Of a DNA stretch of 64,000 nucleotides, positions 13,439 through 25,908 are shown in pieces (the stretch's first letter is position 1; each line of letters begins with the position of its first letter). A program made the position numbers and the translations under genes. Source of the DNA: Rehmannia glutinosa. Its lineage: Eukaryota > Streptophyta > Magnoliopsida > Lamiales > Orobanchaceae. The notes beneath the pieces are model-generated. The model was not told the DNA's origin. It saw only the letters and a program-made list of their open reading frames with translations, and ran no database searches. Location of the stretch: the NCBI GenBank assembly GCA_016081115.2, contig JABTTQ020003458.1, positions 148,647 through 212,646 of the forward strand, in the 5' to 3' direction.

Positions 13439-14565
13439 GAGTAGGTTTCCTGTCAGACGGTCTAACGGATCTAATTCGTTAGACGGATCCTCACAACCAA
13501 CCCGATCCACACCCAACTACAAAAAAGGTAAAAAAAAAAGCAGATCTTTATCTTTAGATTTCCATCCTCCGCTCACTGCCGCTTTCATATCCTAACTCTT
13601 AAAGATCTGCACAAACACACACAACACATACTCATGGAGATAAAAACAGAGAGTAGCATCCACAATAGTTAAATATTGCAATATTCAACTTTTCAGGAGT
13701 ACGTGTCACATTATTTATTACATATGTAGTGTTGTTTTTTTTAATCATATTATTCATAAAAGAATAACTTCATTTGTATGATTTGCTTTTTTGTTGAAAA
13801 GTTTGGTCTTGAGGCTTTTGTATAGGATTACAAGATTGGCTGACTTGCTCCTTTTTCACTTATATTTAAGAACTATTGTGAAACTCTTGATGATTTGGGA
13901 ACTCTTCCTAACGAAGACACGAAGAGAAAATTACTAATACTTTTTCGAGAAACTACTAATACTTTTTCGAATGACAACTAATACATTTTGGGAGAAAATT
14001 TTAATTATATTCAGGGAAACTATTAAAATACTCTCCAGGGAACTACTAATACTTTTTCGAGAAACTACTAATACTTTTTAAGGGACTGTTAATACATTTC
14101 GGGAGTATATTCATGAGAAATACTAAACATCTCTTCAGGGAACTACTAATACATTTCTGAAGAACTGCTAATACTTTTTAGAAGGATGGCTAATACTTTT
14201 CAGAAGGATTGTTAATACATTTCGGGAGAAAAATTTAATTATATTCAGGGAAACTACTAAAATACTCTCCAGGAAATACTAATACTTTTTCGAGGAACTA
14301 CTAATACTTTTTTAGGATCGCTAATACATTTCGGGAGTATATTTAGGAGAAATACTAAATACTCTTGAGGAACTACTAATACATTTTAAGAATCGCTAAT
14401 ACTTTTTAGAAGGATGACTAATACTTTTCAGAAGTACTGTTAATACCAGTGATCCCTGAAAACTACTAAAACACCACTGTTAATATTACGGAAATGCCAA
14501 CGGGTCCGCTGGTCAGATCCGTCTAACAGTCAGACCCGTTAGACGGTCTGGCAAGAGTTTTTGTG
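13439..14565. mobile_element. Mutator-type MITE, 1,127 bp, 9-bp TSD
   Basis: A 9-bp direct repeat TAAAATTAT stands at 13430-13438 and 14566-14574. Inside it are inverted ends: left GTCAGACGGTCTAACGGATC and right (reverse complement) GCCAGACCGTCTAACGGGTC, with further subterminal AGACGGATC repeats. A 9-bp duplication is the hallmark of Mutator-like elements, and the TIR resembles the widespread plant GAGACGGTCTCACGG type. There is no transposase; the interior is a minisatellite. It separates the two R1 copies. Confidence 0.75.
13930..14470. repeat. Degenerate ACTACTAATAC minisatellite
   Basis: About 20 imperfect copies of a unit of 20-30 bp built on AACTACTAATACTTTTTCGAG, with interspersed variants TTAATACATTTCGGGAG. 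Units vary in length and sequence without constant spacers, so it is not a CRISPR. It forms the core of the surrounding MITE. Confidence 0.7.
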
Positions 14566-14944
14566 TAAAATTATATATTTCATATTAAATATGTGATATA
14601 TTTTTAGCAATTTTTCAATTATTGATTGAAGAATCACAATTTAATAAAAAAATATGTTAAATAGTAAAAATAGTCATGTTAATGGTTAAACTTTTAGAAA
14701 TATATTAAGAAAATATCTTAATATTATTTGAAGAAAGTTTGTAGAAATTTCTAGGAAGCTAGATATTTTAGAAAATAATTCTAGTGGATGAATAATAATC
14801 ATTAGATCAAATAATTTCTAGCCATTGGTTAGGAAATTGTCTTAGTATAAATACGGGTGCCCTGATTAGAGAACAATCCATAGCAACAAATATTCTTCCA
14901 AGCTTCACCAACCACATAATCCCAAAAACTTGGCAAAAATTGTT

Positions 14945-15397
14945 TACAACTTCAAATACAACTTTTGTACAAGGGTGTTTCTATCTCTGGACATTTCACC
15001 AAATACAATGCCATCGTGTGTGCATAATGAATGCACAAAAGAGAGTTTTCTGGTAGTTTGGCCATTGTAGTTAGAAATTGACATGCTTTTTGAAATAAAG
15101 AGAGCTTCTATAAGACATCAACAAATTGAGTCATAATAATTCATAGTAAGAGTTTAAAAGTTGTACTTTGACAAACCTAACAAAAGTACCTAAGTATACG
15201 TTGTAGATCTATTGCTCCTAAAAACTCAGTAATTGAGTCTCAAATTCTGACATTATCATCAACCAGCTGTCGATTATTCTATAACTAGAAGTGATGATTA
15301 AGGACAAAAATACATAGTAATTAAAATTTAAAAGAGTTAGGAATAATACCTTATACATGTTGTCTCTGAGGTGTGCCGTCATATTTCAGCAAAATCT
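14945..15397. repeat. Direct repeat R1, copy 2
   Basis: Duplicate of 12925-13405 in the same orientation about 2 kb downstream, including the exon-like minus-strand segment and its GTATTATTCC donor. Indels cluster near the GTGTGCC segment. Confidence 0.6.
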
Positions 15398-15464
15398 TAA
15401 TAAGCCTCGATTCACTTTAAAATGACACCACTACCTAGGTACTTTCCATTAGCAAAGGACATAA

Positions 15465-15605
15465 GTTGACATATATTGGACCGACTTGATAGCAAAGTGG
15501 CAATTTTTAGCAGTGGACTGATGATGAGTGATCCCATTTTCTTTTCTTTGTATAGTGTCTGAACTCTGAATTGTGAAGGTAGTATGATGATATTAGTATA
15601 AAGTT
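15465..15605 (-). repeat. Inverted repeat arm flanking the large Copia element
   Basis: Its reverse complement matches 26410-26535, sharing AAAATGGGATCACTCATCAT. Both orientations have an open frame containing GSLIISPLLK with a conserved preceding stretch. The matching frames hint at a coding fragment, but I do not recognise the family. Confidence 0.6.
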
Positions 15606-16020
15606 GCAAATCTCAGACTCTTGGTTAACATATTATGTACTTTTGGAATTTGTGGCTTTTTCATATTACAATTAATAATAAAACTGAATAATCATATAGA
15701 GCTCCTCTTGTGTGATGTGTATTTCCATTTCTAATTGTATGTATTTCTGGCTTAGATGAGTACATCCTACCAAAAAGAATTATTTTTGTGTAAATTGAAA
15801 TAACTATTTTTGTCCCACCATCATTTCTGTAAATTGAAATAACTATTTTGTGGTGGAAGAGTTCCATGTCCCCTGGATTTTGAGTAATTAAATTTGAAAA
15901 ACTCAATCACATTATAATTCCTGATCTTCAAACACGTGGAATCTTGATAGCCATGAGATTGATTTAATAAATTGTGTTACATCCAGATGACTCACTAGTA
16001 AGCCTATATCAAATGTTCCA

Positions 16021-18213
16021 TGTTAGAGTAGGGTGCCCTGCACTCCAATTACAATTGAATTTATCCTACTTGTAAAAACAATTTTATTGGAAATTATATT
16101 AATATAAAGGCATTTTTTCTTTATCTTATGTTTTGCATTTATTATTTAATTGCACATAGATAAAATCCTTAGATCATTTTATGCTATGGGGTATGGTTGC
16201 GCATTTGATGGCGATCATGGAACATGCCTCTAAGGCTTTGATCTTAAAAATAGTTCCAAGTCAATGGGTTTTCAAGATAGGGCATTGAATAACCCCGTAA
16301 GACTTTGTGTATATGATGCATGCTCGTGAGACGAGAATGTTATATTCCATTAACATTAGCGTTGAGACGCAAATGCATATATACGCGGTGCTTGTTGGCG
16401 AACAAGTTCATCGAACATGACCCAATGGAAATTCTTATATGGAAACCTTGTTTGTCGAATAAGAATTTTTATATTGCAATAGTACAAGATTAATCCTCGT
16501 ACTTGAAGCACGATAGTAGCCTTGTGTCTATCCTGCAATACTTTGATTTATCTTTTGATTGCTTGACGATCACAAAAGGGGTACTTTGGGTATTCGTGAC
16601 CGATGTACATGGAGAGCTTGTGCGGGCCAACATAGAATTCGACACTTGTCTTTTGACAAGGGAATCTCCTGTGTTTTCATAGTTTGTGATTCAAAGACCT
16701 TGGCCAAGGCACGATGAATTTGATTCATAAAAGAATCACTAGAACTTGAAATGGAATCACAGTTATTAAATCAATTGGGTTTCGATAAATCCATACCCAA
16801 GATTTAATCGGGAAATTAGTTGTCGAAAGGATTGTACACGTATGCAATTGCAATTGAAATAGGTTTACTCGCTATTTCACCTAATACTAGGTAATCATGC
16901 TACTTGCTAGATGTTACCATGATTTGTAGGTTCTTGAAATTAAAGAGTTAATTTCAAGTATATTAATTAATATGATTAATTAATAGAATAATTTATTTGA
17001 AAGTTACAAAAGTTGTAAGCCTCTTTGCTAGTGTTAGTTGTGAACCTAAAAGAGGCACACATAATTTTGATTGTTGACATTTCAAAATTGATAAATCCAA
17101 TAGTTGGATGCAATTAATTAATATAGATGAATTAATTGGAGTTTTAATTTAATTCAATGGTTGAATTAAATATTTAGTTAAATAATACGATTATCTAATT
17201 AAATCTAATTTGATTAAATGCTCAATGAAAGGAATAGAATAAATTAATTAGTCAATTGGATTGATTAATTTGGGCTTTGAGAATTAATTAATTAGTTGAA
17301 TTAATTAATTAAGTTGGACTTTGAAATCCAAGCTCATATATATAATCTAGTAGGCCTAATTGTAGAAGCCCACTAGATTATTGAAGATAAATAAATAAAT
17401 ATGATTTATTTATATATATATATATTTGATATATATATATATATACTTGAGAAAAAAAAATGAAATGAAAAATGCCACATTGGCACATTGCATGCACGGC
17501 AGTTTCTATGCCTTTAAGGCCTTAAATAGTGGTTCCTCCCATTATGATAGTAGTGGGAAGTTACACTTACAACTTGGTTAATAAGAAAAACAAATCATAA
17601 GATTTTTTTTAATTAACAAACCACAGAACCTTTTTTTTTTAAAAAGGAGAGAGTCTGGCCGTGTATTTTTTTTTTTGGGAGAAAACATTGAAACTGTTCT
17701 TTGGTTTTTCTTCCTCGTTTCTTTTCTCAAAATATTTATCTTCAGTTGTTGTGGATAATAAATAATTGATAATTATTCATCCACACAATTTATTCTTCAA
17801 TTAATTGTTGATTGTGATATTAATATTCTAGTCCACTATCAATTCGAAAACGGGATAAATTTTACTAGCGAAAGATTCATTCCGGTGTCTACAATCAAAA
17901 GGTGGACTCGATTGGAGGGGAGACGTTTGAATCCCTATTGGCGAGCATTTGGAGTTTTGGTGATTGCCACATATCCGGGAATTGATTCCCTCTCAATCTT
18001 CGCTAAAAGGAGAAGACTCTACGAGGGTAATTTCTTTTTATCACTTACGAATCAAAATTTGTTTTCTCGCATGATAACGAAAATGTCGATCGTTACAATC
18101 GCTACGTGAACCTACGGGGTTAGTATTTATTGTGATGAATGCACTTGTTTTAATTAGATTAAAAATTTTAAATTTCCGTTGTGCGAACCCCGTATGGTAT
18201 AGCGAACCCAACA
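16021..18213 (+). repeat. 5' LTR of the 9.9-kb Copia element
   Basis: 2,193 bp, TG...CA. It differs from the 3' LTR mainly by an extra stretch of about 85 bp between TA-rich tracts (about 17340-17426) and scattered small indels. Small open frames inside it (for example 17885-18109) are LTR sequence. Confidence 0.88.
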
Positions 18214-18214
18214 G

Positions 18215-18226
18215 TGGTATCAGAGC
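18215..18226 (+). promoter_or_regulatory. Primer-binding site (tRNA-iMet type)
   Basis: TGGTATCAGAGC, two bases after the 5' LTR end. This is the standard Copia minus-strand primer site. Confidence 0.85.
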
Positions 18227-18229
18227 CAC

Positions 18230-19878
18230 GGTTTGCATTTTCGTTATCAGATTTTGATTCGTTTGATGTTTATTTGATAAGCATGTTATAGTTATTAAAA
18301 TATGTTTTAATAATTATTTTGTGTGTGATGAAAGAGTTTTATATGATCTAATTGTTGGGATAAATTATTGAAGAAAAAAAAAAATGGCTGAAATCACAAT
18401 TTGTTTTTCTTTCTCGAAAGTAATTTATTACCTTGTTTAATGGAAGAAAAAGAAAAATCGTTTTCTTAAGGTTCCATATCTAACAGTTGAGAAAAGAAAA
18501 ATTGCTTTTGATTTTCATTTTTCAAAAGGTTTTGTACTGTTGTGATCTTCGTTCATATTAATCAATCATGAAGATGATAGAAATTGAATTGTGAAAAAGG
18601 TGTTTTCATACGTGTCATTTTCTTTCCTTTTCTTTAATTATTTGATTTCCAAGGTTAAAAGGTTAACTTTGGAATTAATAAAATAGTTTTTGAATATTAA
18701 AGAAAGATTTATCCCATAATTAAATCAACACACAAAATTGGTAAATTTAAATGCTTTAAATTCATGTGATGGATGTTTTAACATGATTTATTTAGGGATG
18801 ATCATGAGCCTATGACCAATGTGATTGGATGTGTTTTATTTCTTTGGGTTTTTTGGGCTATGAGCCTCTTATTCTATTTTTGTAAGTTCTTTAAATTTTC
18901 GCATTGAGAGTAGACTAGGTGGTGAGGTTTTCCATTTATTGTAATTGGAGGACGTTCGATGCTAAAGGCCCACGCTTTTGTGTGGGTAGAATTTTACAAA
19001 TGTAATAGAATAGGAGATTCAAGGCCCATGCGTGTATGGGTACATTAATAAAATGTAATAGAAATAGTTCTATTTATTTTGTCCCTTAGATTGACCACAG
19101 ACCCATTTTTGGCTCAAATGGGTCGCGTAAGCCGCCATGATCATCCCACCGCTTTTTGCATAGGATGCATGTTAGATTTATTTAATGCTTTTACTTGCGC
19201 TCATATGATGAATTGCGTTAAATAAAACCCACCTAGTAATTAGGTTGATGAGGTCTTGAAAAGAAAACCCCAAGTTTTTGAAACTTAACAAGGAATTTAA
19301 TTTTAATTAATTCCATATCAAACCAAATGGACAAGTTATGTTGGACATATCGTTCCATGCCTTCCATCAAAGGTAGAAGACATGACGATGCTACCACAGT
19401 CACTTTGGCCACAAGTCGTGGAGTGGTCTTGTGGTGGAAAGTGTGATCTCTACCAAGCATTGAGATCTTGTGGAATGGACTCGTCTTTATATTGGCCACG
19501 AGTCGTAGGATGTTTTGATGCTCCATCTACACAAAGGTTTGATGGGTTACGTTTGACGCTTAATACCATATAGGCTCATACAATTGGGGTATATGGGAAG
19601 CGGCGAGAATAATCTTGAGGTTGTATAAATGATACAATTGTCAAAGAGTTGACTACCAATGGAAATATCTCATGGGCTCATAAAATTGGGGTGTGAAATA
19701 TTTGTTGGGCTTCAAGCCCATTAAGAAAATTAGATTTTCGAATTTTATTATGGGGTTAATAAAATTTGAATAAAATAGTGGGAGACATTTAATATTGAAG
19801 ACCTTATATTGAATGAATATATTTTCCATAGTTTACTCATTTTTCGCTTCGTTTGTTTTTGTAGATATCTCTACTAAA
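18230..19878 (+). other. Untranslated leader of the 9.9-kb Copia element
   Basis: About 1.65 kb between PBS and the gag start, without a recognisable domain. Short open frames at 19233-19573 have no family support. Confidence 0.6.
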
Positions 19879-22800
19879 ATGGCTAAAAATCCACTTGCAT
19901 CCATACTTGAGCAAAACAAATTAATCGGCCCAAATTTTGTCGATTGGTTGAGAAACCTAAAAATTGTCCTTCAGTCGGAGAAGAGGGCTTATGTACTTGA
20001 CAAAGTGCCTCCTCCACCTCCTGAGGATAAGACATCAGATGCCTATGGAGAATATCTCCGTCATATCGATGACAATCTTCAGGCTCGGTGCTATATGTTA
20101 GCATCGATGTCAAATGAGCCGCAGAGGCGGGAGAATGAGGGTCTAGATCATCTTTGCCGAGATCCTTATTCGCCTACAAGAGTTGTATGGTGAAAGAACC
20201 AGGCAAATGAGATATCATATATCGAAAGACCTTTTCGGATGTCGTATGATCGAGGGCTCTTGATCCAAGACCACGGGTCAAGATGATAGCTCTCATTGAA
20301 AGGCTCTCGTCCCTTGGAGTCGTTATGGACAATGAACTCTATGTGGACCTTTTGCTGCAATCTCTGCCTCCCTCATTTGACACATTTGTTGTCAACTTTA
20401 ACATGCACTCCATGGAGACTAGTCTCCTGAATTGGTGAACATGTTAAAGACTGATCAATCCACTATCAAAAAGGATAAGCCTGTCTTGCTTGTTGGATCC
20501 ACTTAGGATCAAAGACATCGCAAAGTCAAAGAAAAGGAAATGGAAAGGAAAGGGTTCCTCTAAGCCCAACAAGAAGGCAAATGACAATGGCAAGAAAAAG
20601 GTTAATTCTCAAGCCAATGACAAATGCCATAAGCTGCGGCAAAATGGGGCCTTTGGAAGAGGAATTGCAAGGAGTACCTTGCGAGCACGAAACGTTTAGG
20701 TATATATTTTGTTGAAGTTAACTTATCGATTAATGATGCTTCTTGGGTATTGGATACCGGTTGTGGCTCACACATTTGCAATGATTTGCGAGATAATGAC
20801 AAGCGGGAAGCTTGATAGAGAGGAGGCGGTCCTTAGGATGGGGAATGGAACAAGAGTTGTTGCATTAGCTATAGGGATTTGTTTATCTAGCTTTAGAGAA
20901 TGGTTTTAAATTGTGTTTAAACAATTGTCTTTATGTTCCGGATATTATTAGAAACATTATTTCTATTCTGTTTTGGATAGAGAAGGTTTTAAATTTGTCA
21001 TTGAGAATGGAAGTTGTTCCATTTTCAAAGATTCTCGCATTTATATATTCCGGTTATTTGGCTTAATTATTTGTACACTATTACTCGCATAAATCCATAC
21101 TCACAATTCAACAAAATAAAAGAAAATTAGATAATCATAGTTCTTTCACTCTTTGGCATGCTAGATTAGGTCATATTTAGAAAAGATGATACACAAGTTG
21201 GCGGAAAAACTCGACCTTAGGGGAGAGCAAAAATTACCAACATGTGAATCATGTCTTAAAGGAAAAATGACTAAATCACCATTTGTTGGACAAGTGGAGC
21301 GAGCCAAAAATCTGTTGGATTTGATCCATACGGATGTTTGTGGACCACTAAGCGTTAGTGCACGAGGGAACTATCACTACTTCATAACTTTTACCGATGA
21401 TTATTCTAGGTATGGTTATGTATACCTTATGAGGCTCAAATCTGAAGCTTTTGAAAAGTTCAAAGAGTTTAGATATGAGGTGGAGAACAAACCGGTCGTA
21501 GTATTAAGACTCTTCGATCAGATCGAGGAGGCGAATACTTGAACAATGAGTTTCTTGATTATTTAAAAGAGAATGGGATTCTCTCACTGTGGACTCCTCC
21601 TGGTACTCCACAACTCAACGGAGTTTCGGAGCGTAGGAATCGAACATTGTTAGACATGGTTCGATCTATGATGAGTTTCACTACATTACCTCTTTCATTC
21701 TGGGGCTATGCCTTAGAGACGGCGGCATACCTATTGAATAGGGTGCCATCTAAAGCCGTACCCAATACACCATATGAAATATGGTGTGGCAAGACACCCT
21801 CCTACAAGTACCTCAAAGTATGGGGTGTGTCGCTTATGTGAAAAGACAAATGGGAGATAAGTTAGATATGAGATCTATCTTATGTAAATTCGTAGGATAT
21901 CCAAGACGATCTATAGGGTATTATTTCTACGATCCTTTGGAACAAAAGGTGTTTGTTTCGAGGAATGCTACTTTCCTTGAAGATGAATTTCTTTCGAAAG
22001 GAATGGTGGAGTAGTAGAACTTGAAGAAATTCAAGAACCACGAGAATTTCCCGGATGTTGCCGCAAATAACACGCCAAAATTTGAAGGTGGACCATCAAG
22101 AGCTGGACCATCCAAGCACAACCTCTTTGGAAATCCATAAGGGTTTCAAGGGCGCTGAGAGGTTGAACTTTTGTTAGAAAACAAAGAAGAGGGTCTCCTT
22201 TTGGATAATGATCCAAGAAGCTATGGAGAGGCAATGTTAGCATTGACTCAAAGAAATGGCAAGAAGCAATGCAATCCGAAATGGATTCCATGTACTCCAA
22301 CAAGGTATGGACTTGGTGGACCCACCACAGGAATTGTTCCCATTGGTCGCAAATGGGTCTACAAGCGGAAGCTTGGAGTAGATGGAGAGGTAGCGACCTA
22401 CAAAGCACGTTTGGTTGCAAAAGGTTATACTCGAAGAAAGGAATTGACTATGAGGAAACTTTTTCACCAAAGTAGTGATGCTTAAATCCATTCGGATGCT
22501 ATTAGCCATACCAAAGATATTATGATTATGAGATATGGCAAATGGATGTGAAGATCGCTTTTCTTAATGGAAACATTAAGGAAGAAATCTACATGAAGCG
22601 GCGAGAGGGCTTCATATCCATGGGAGCGAGCAAAAGGTTTGCAAACTCCAGGAGATCCATTTATGGACTCAAACAAGCTTCGAGGAGTTGGAACATCCGA
22701 TTTGATGAAACGATCAAAATGTTTGATTTTCATAAGAACCAGGATGAACCATGTGTCTACAAGAAGGTTAGTGGGAGTGCAGTTGCATTTGTTGTGCTCT

Positions 22801-23760
22801 ATGTTGATGACATTCTACTCATTGGGAATGATGTAGGCATGTTGCAATCAACAAGGACTTGGTTGTCTAAACAGTTCTCCATGAAGGACTTGGGAGAAGC
22901 ATCCTTTATCCTAGGGATAAAGATCTATAGAGATAGATCTCGAAGGATGATCGGACTATCCCAGTCAATGTACATAGACAAAGTGCTAAAAAGGTTTAGT
23001 ATGGAGGAATCCAAACGAGGGTACCTACCAATGAGTCATGGTGTTTCACTTTCTAAGGCTATGTCCCCCAAGACACCTGAAGAAAGAGAAAGAATGTCTC
23101 GCATACCTTATGCATCCGCTATTGGGAGCATAATGTATGCAATGTTATGTACTAGGCACGATGTCGTACATGCTCTCGAGTGTCACGAGCGGAGATATCA
23201 ATCTAATCCAGGGGGATGATGATCACGGAAGGCCGTTAAGATGATCCTTAAATACTTGAGAAAGACTAAGGATATTTTTTTAATATATGGAAATGGAGAA
23301 TTGAAACTAGAGGATTCCGACTCTACAGTTTTCGATCTCGATATAGGCGACTCAAAGTCGATGTCCGGATATATATATTCACCTTGAATGGAGGAGCGGT
23401 TAGTTGGAAGAGTTCTAAACAAGAAACGACCATGGAGACTCTACATCGAGGTGAATATATACTGCAGCATCGAATCGCGACAAAAAAAGGTTGTTTGATA
23501 CGAAACTTCATCGAGGGTTGGGTGTTGTTCCATCCGTAGTTGATCCAATAATGATTTCTTGTGACAACAACGGGGCTATAAGCGCAAGCAAAAAGAGCCA
23601 AGATCTCATCAAAGATCCAAGCATATAATGAGGCGATACCACCGATCGGAGAGATCATTGGTAGGCGGCGTCGTCATGGATCGAGTCGCGGCGAGAAAAA
23701 TGTAGCTTGAACCCATTGACTAAGCCCTTATCACAAAAGGTATTTGATGGACATCTCGAG
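19879..23760 (+). pseudogene. Copia gag-pol polyprotein, frameshifted
   Basis: Gag starts at ATG 19879 (MAKNPLASIL), a plant Copia gag of the UBN2 type. Protease is at about 20740-20800 with the active-site motif DTGCGSH. The GAG-pre-integrase zinc finger (C-E-S-C-L-K-G-K) is near 21245-21265. The integrase core from about 21325 includes HTDVCGPL and DDYSRYGYVYL. RT at about 22340-23000 has AFLNG, YGLKQASRSW and the catalytic YVDDILLIGND. RNase H at about 23210-23760 is visible as GDSKSMSGY, then SWKSSKQET in shifted frames. The reading frame is broken many times, so no full polyprotein can be made from the sequence as given. Several breaks fall at CAG/CTG-type sites, where this assembly also disagrees between repeat copies, so the degree of decay is uncertain. 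Confidence 0.88.
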
Positions 23761-23798
23761 AAGATGGGCCTAAAATACATGGGCAATTGGAGCTAGGG

Positions 23799-23810
23799 CA
23801 AGTGGGAGAT
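23799..23810 (+). promoter_or_regulatory. Polypurine tract
   Basis: CAAGTGGGAGAT immediately before the 3' LTR; plus-strand primer site. Confidence 0.75.
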
Positions 23811-25903
23811 TGTTAGAGTAGGGTGCCTGCACTCGATTACAATTGGATTTATCCTACTTGTAAAAACAATTTTATTGGAAATTATATTAATATAAAGGCA
23901 TTTTTCTTTATCTTATGTTTTGCATTTATTATTTAGTTGCACATAGATAAAGTCCTTAGATCATTTTATGCTATGGGGTATGGTTGCGCATTTGATGGCG
24001 ATCATGGAACATGCCTCTAAGGCTTTGATCTTAAAATAGTTCCAAGTCAATGGGTTTTCAAGATAGGGCATTGAATAACCCCGTAAGACTTGTGTATATG
24101 ATGCATGCTCGTGAGACGAGAATGTTATATTCCATTAACATTAGCGTTGAGACGCAAATGCATATATGCGGGTGCTTGTTGGTGAACAAGTTCACTGAAC
24201 ATGACCCAATGGAAATTCTTATATGGAAACCTTGTTTGTCGAATAAGAATTTTCATATTGCAATAGTACATGATTAATCCTCGTACTTGAGGCACGATAG
24301 TAGCCTTGTGTCTATCCCTGCAATACTTTGATTTATCTTTTGATTGCTTGAGCGATCACAAAAGGGTACTTTGGGTATTGAATTGATGTACATGGAGGCT
24401 TATCGTGGCCAACATAGAATTCGACACTTTGTCTTTTGACAAGGAATCTCTGTGTTTTCATAGTTTGTGATTCAAAGACCTTGGCCAAGGCACGATGAAT
24501 TTGATTCATAAAAGAATCACTAGAACTTGAAATGGAATCACGGTTATTAAATCAATTGGGTTTCGATAAATCCATACCCAAGATTTAATCGGAAATTAGT
24601 TGTCGAAAGGATTGTACATGTATGCAATTGCAATTGAAATAGGTTTACTCGCTATTTCACCTAATACTAGGTAATCATGCTACTTGCTAGATGTTACCAT
24701 GATTTGTAGGTTCTTGAAATTAAATAGTTAATTTCAAGTATATTAATTAATATGATTAATTAATAGAATATATTATTTGAAAGTTACAAAAGTTGTAAGC
24801 TGCTTTGCTAGTGTTAGTTGTGAACCTAAAAGAGGCACACATAATTTTGATTGTTGACATTTCAAAATTGATAAATCCAATAGTTGGATGCAATTCATTA
24901 ATATAGATTAATTAATTGGAGTTTTAATTTAATTCAATGGTTGAATTAAATATTTAGTTAAATAATACGATTATCTAATTAAATCTAATTTGATTAGAAT
25001 GCTCAATGAAAGGAATAGAATAAATTAATTAGTCAATTGGATTGATTAATTTGGGCTTTGAGAATTAATTAATTAGTTGAATTAATTAATTAAGTTGACT
25101 TTGAAATCCAAGCTCATATATATTTGATATATATATATATACTTGAGAAAAAAAAAAATGAAATGAAAAATGCCACATTGGCACATTGCATGCACGGCAG
25201 TTTCTATGCCTTTAAGGCATTAAATAGTGGTTCCTCCCATTATGATAGTAGTGGGAAGTTACACTTACAACTTGGTTAATAAGAAAAACAAATCATAAGA
25301 TTTTTTTATTAACAAACCACAGAACCTTTTTTAAAAAGAGAGAGTCTGGCCGTGTATTTTTTTTTTTTTTTGGGAGAAAACATTGAAACTGTTCTTTGGT
25401 TTTTCTTCCTCGTTTCTTTTCTCAAAATATTTATCTTGATTGTTGTGGATAATAAATAATTGATAATTATTCATCCACACAATTTATTCTTCAATTAATT
25501 GTTGATTGTGATATTAATATTCTAGTCCACTATCAATTCAAAACGGGATAAATTTTACTAGCGAAAGATTCATTCCGGTGTCTACAATCAAAAGGTGGAC
25601 TCGATTGGAGGAGAGCGTTTGAATCCCTATTGGCGAGCATTTGGAGTTTTGGTGATTGCCACATATCCAGGGAATTGATTCCCTCTCAATCTTCGCTAAA
25701 GGAGAAGACTCTACGAGGGTAATTTCTTTTTATCACTTACGAATCAAAATTTGTTTTTCGCATGATAACGAAAATGTCGATCGTTACAATCGCTACGTGA
25801 ACTACGGGGTTAGTATTTATTGTGATGAATGCACTTGTTTTAATTAGATTAAAAATTTTAAATTTCATTTGTGCGAACCCCGTATGGTATAGCGAACCCA
25901 ACA
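23811..25903 (+). repeat. 3' LTR of the 9.9-kb Copia element
   Basis: 2,093 bp, TGTTAGAGTAGGG to CCCAACA. About 100 bp shorter than the 5' LTR, mostly from one loss between TA tracts near 25118. The open frame at 24050-24277 is LTR sequence. Confidence 0.88.
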
Positions 25904-25908
25904 TTCCA

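Larger units (their letters stand above)
14575..16015. other. Gene-free flank; R1 copy 2 and inverted-repeat arm
   Basis: 14575-14940 is AT-rich and contains TATAAATAC at about 14849, followed by a leader-like stretch, possibly an LTR or MITE promoter that I cannot assign. 14945-15397 is the second R1 copy. 15465-15605 is inverted relative to 26410-26535. No supported gene. Confidence 0.5.
16021..25903 (+). mobile_element. Complete, decayed Copia LTR retrotransposon (9.9 kb)
   Basis: Bounded by the 5-bp duplication TTCCA (16016-16020 and 25904-25908). Long LTRs begin TGTTAGAGTAGGG and end CGAACCCAACA. A PBS TGGTATCAGAGC (initiator tRNA-Met type) follows the 5' LTR and a purine tract AGTGGGAGAT precedes the 3' LTR. 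Domain order gag, protease, integrase, RT, RNase H is that of Copia. The long LTRs and a leader of about 1.65 kb before gag are consistent with Tork/TAR/Angela-like lineages, but I did not resolve the lineage. Confidence 0.9.

Noticed and set aside
13930..14470. Possible CRISPR-like array
   Set aside because: Units are degenerate and contiguous with no constant-length unique spacers; it is a minisatellite inside a MITE.
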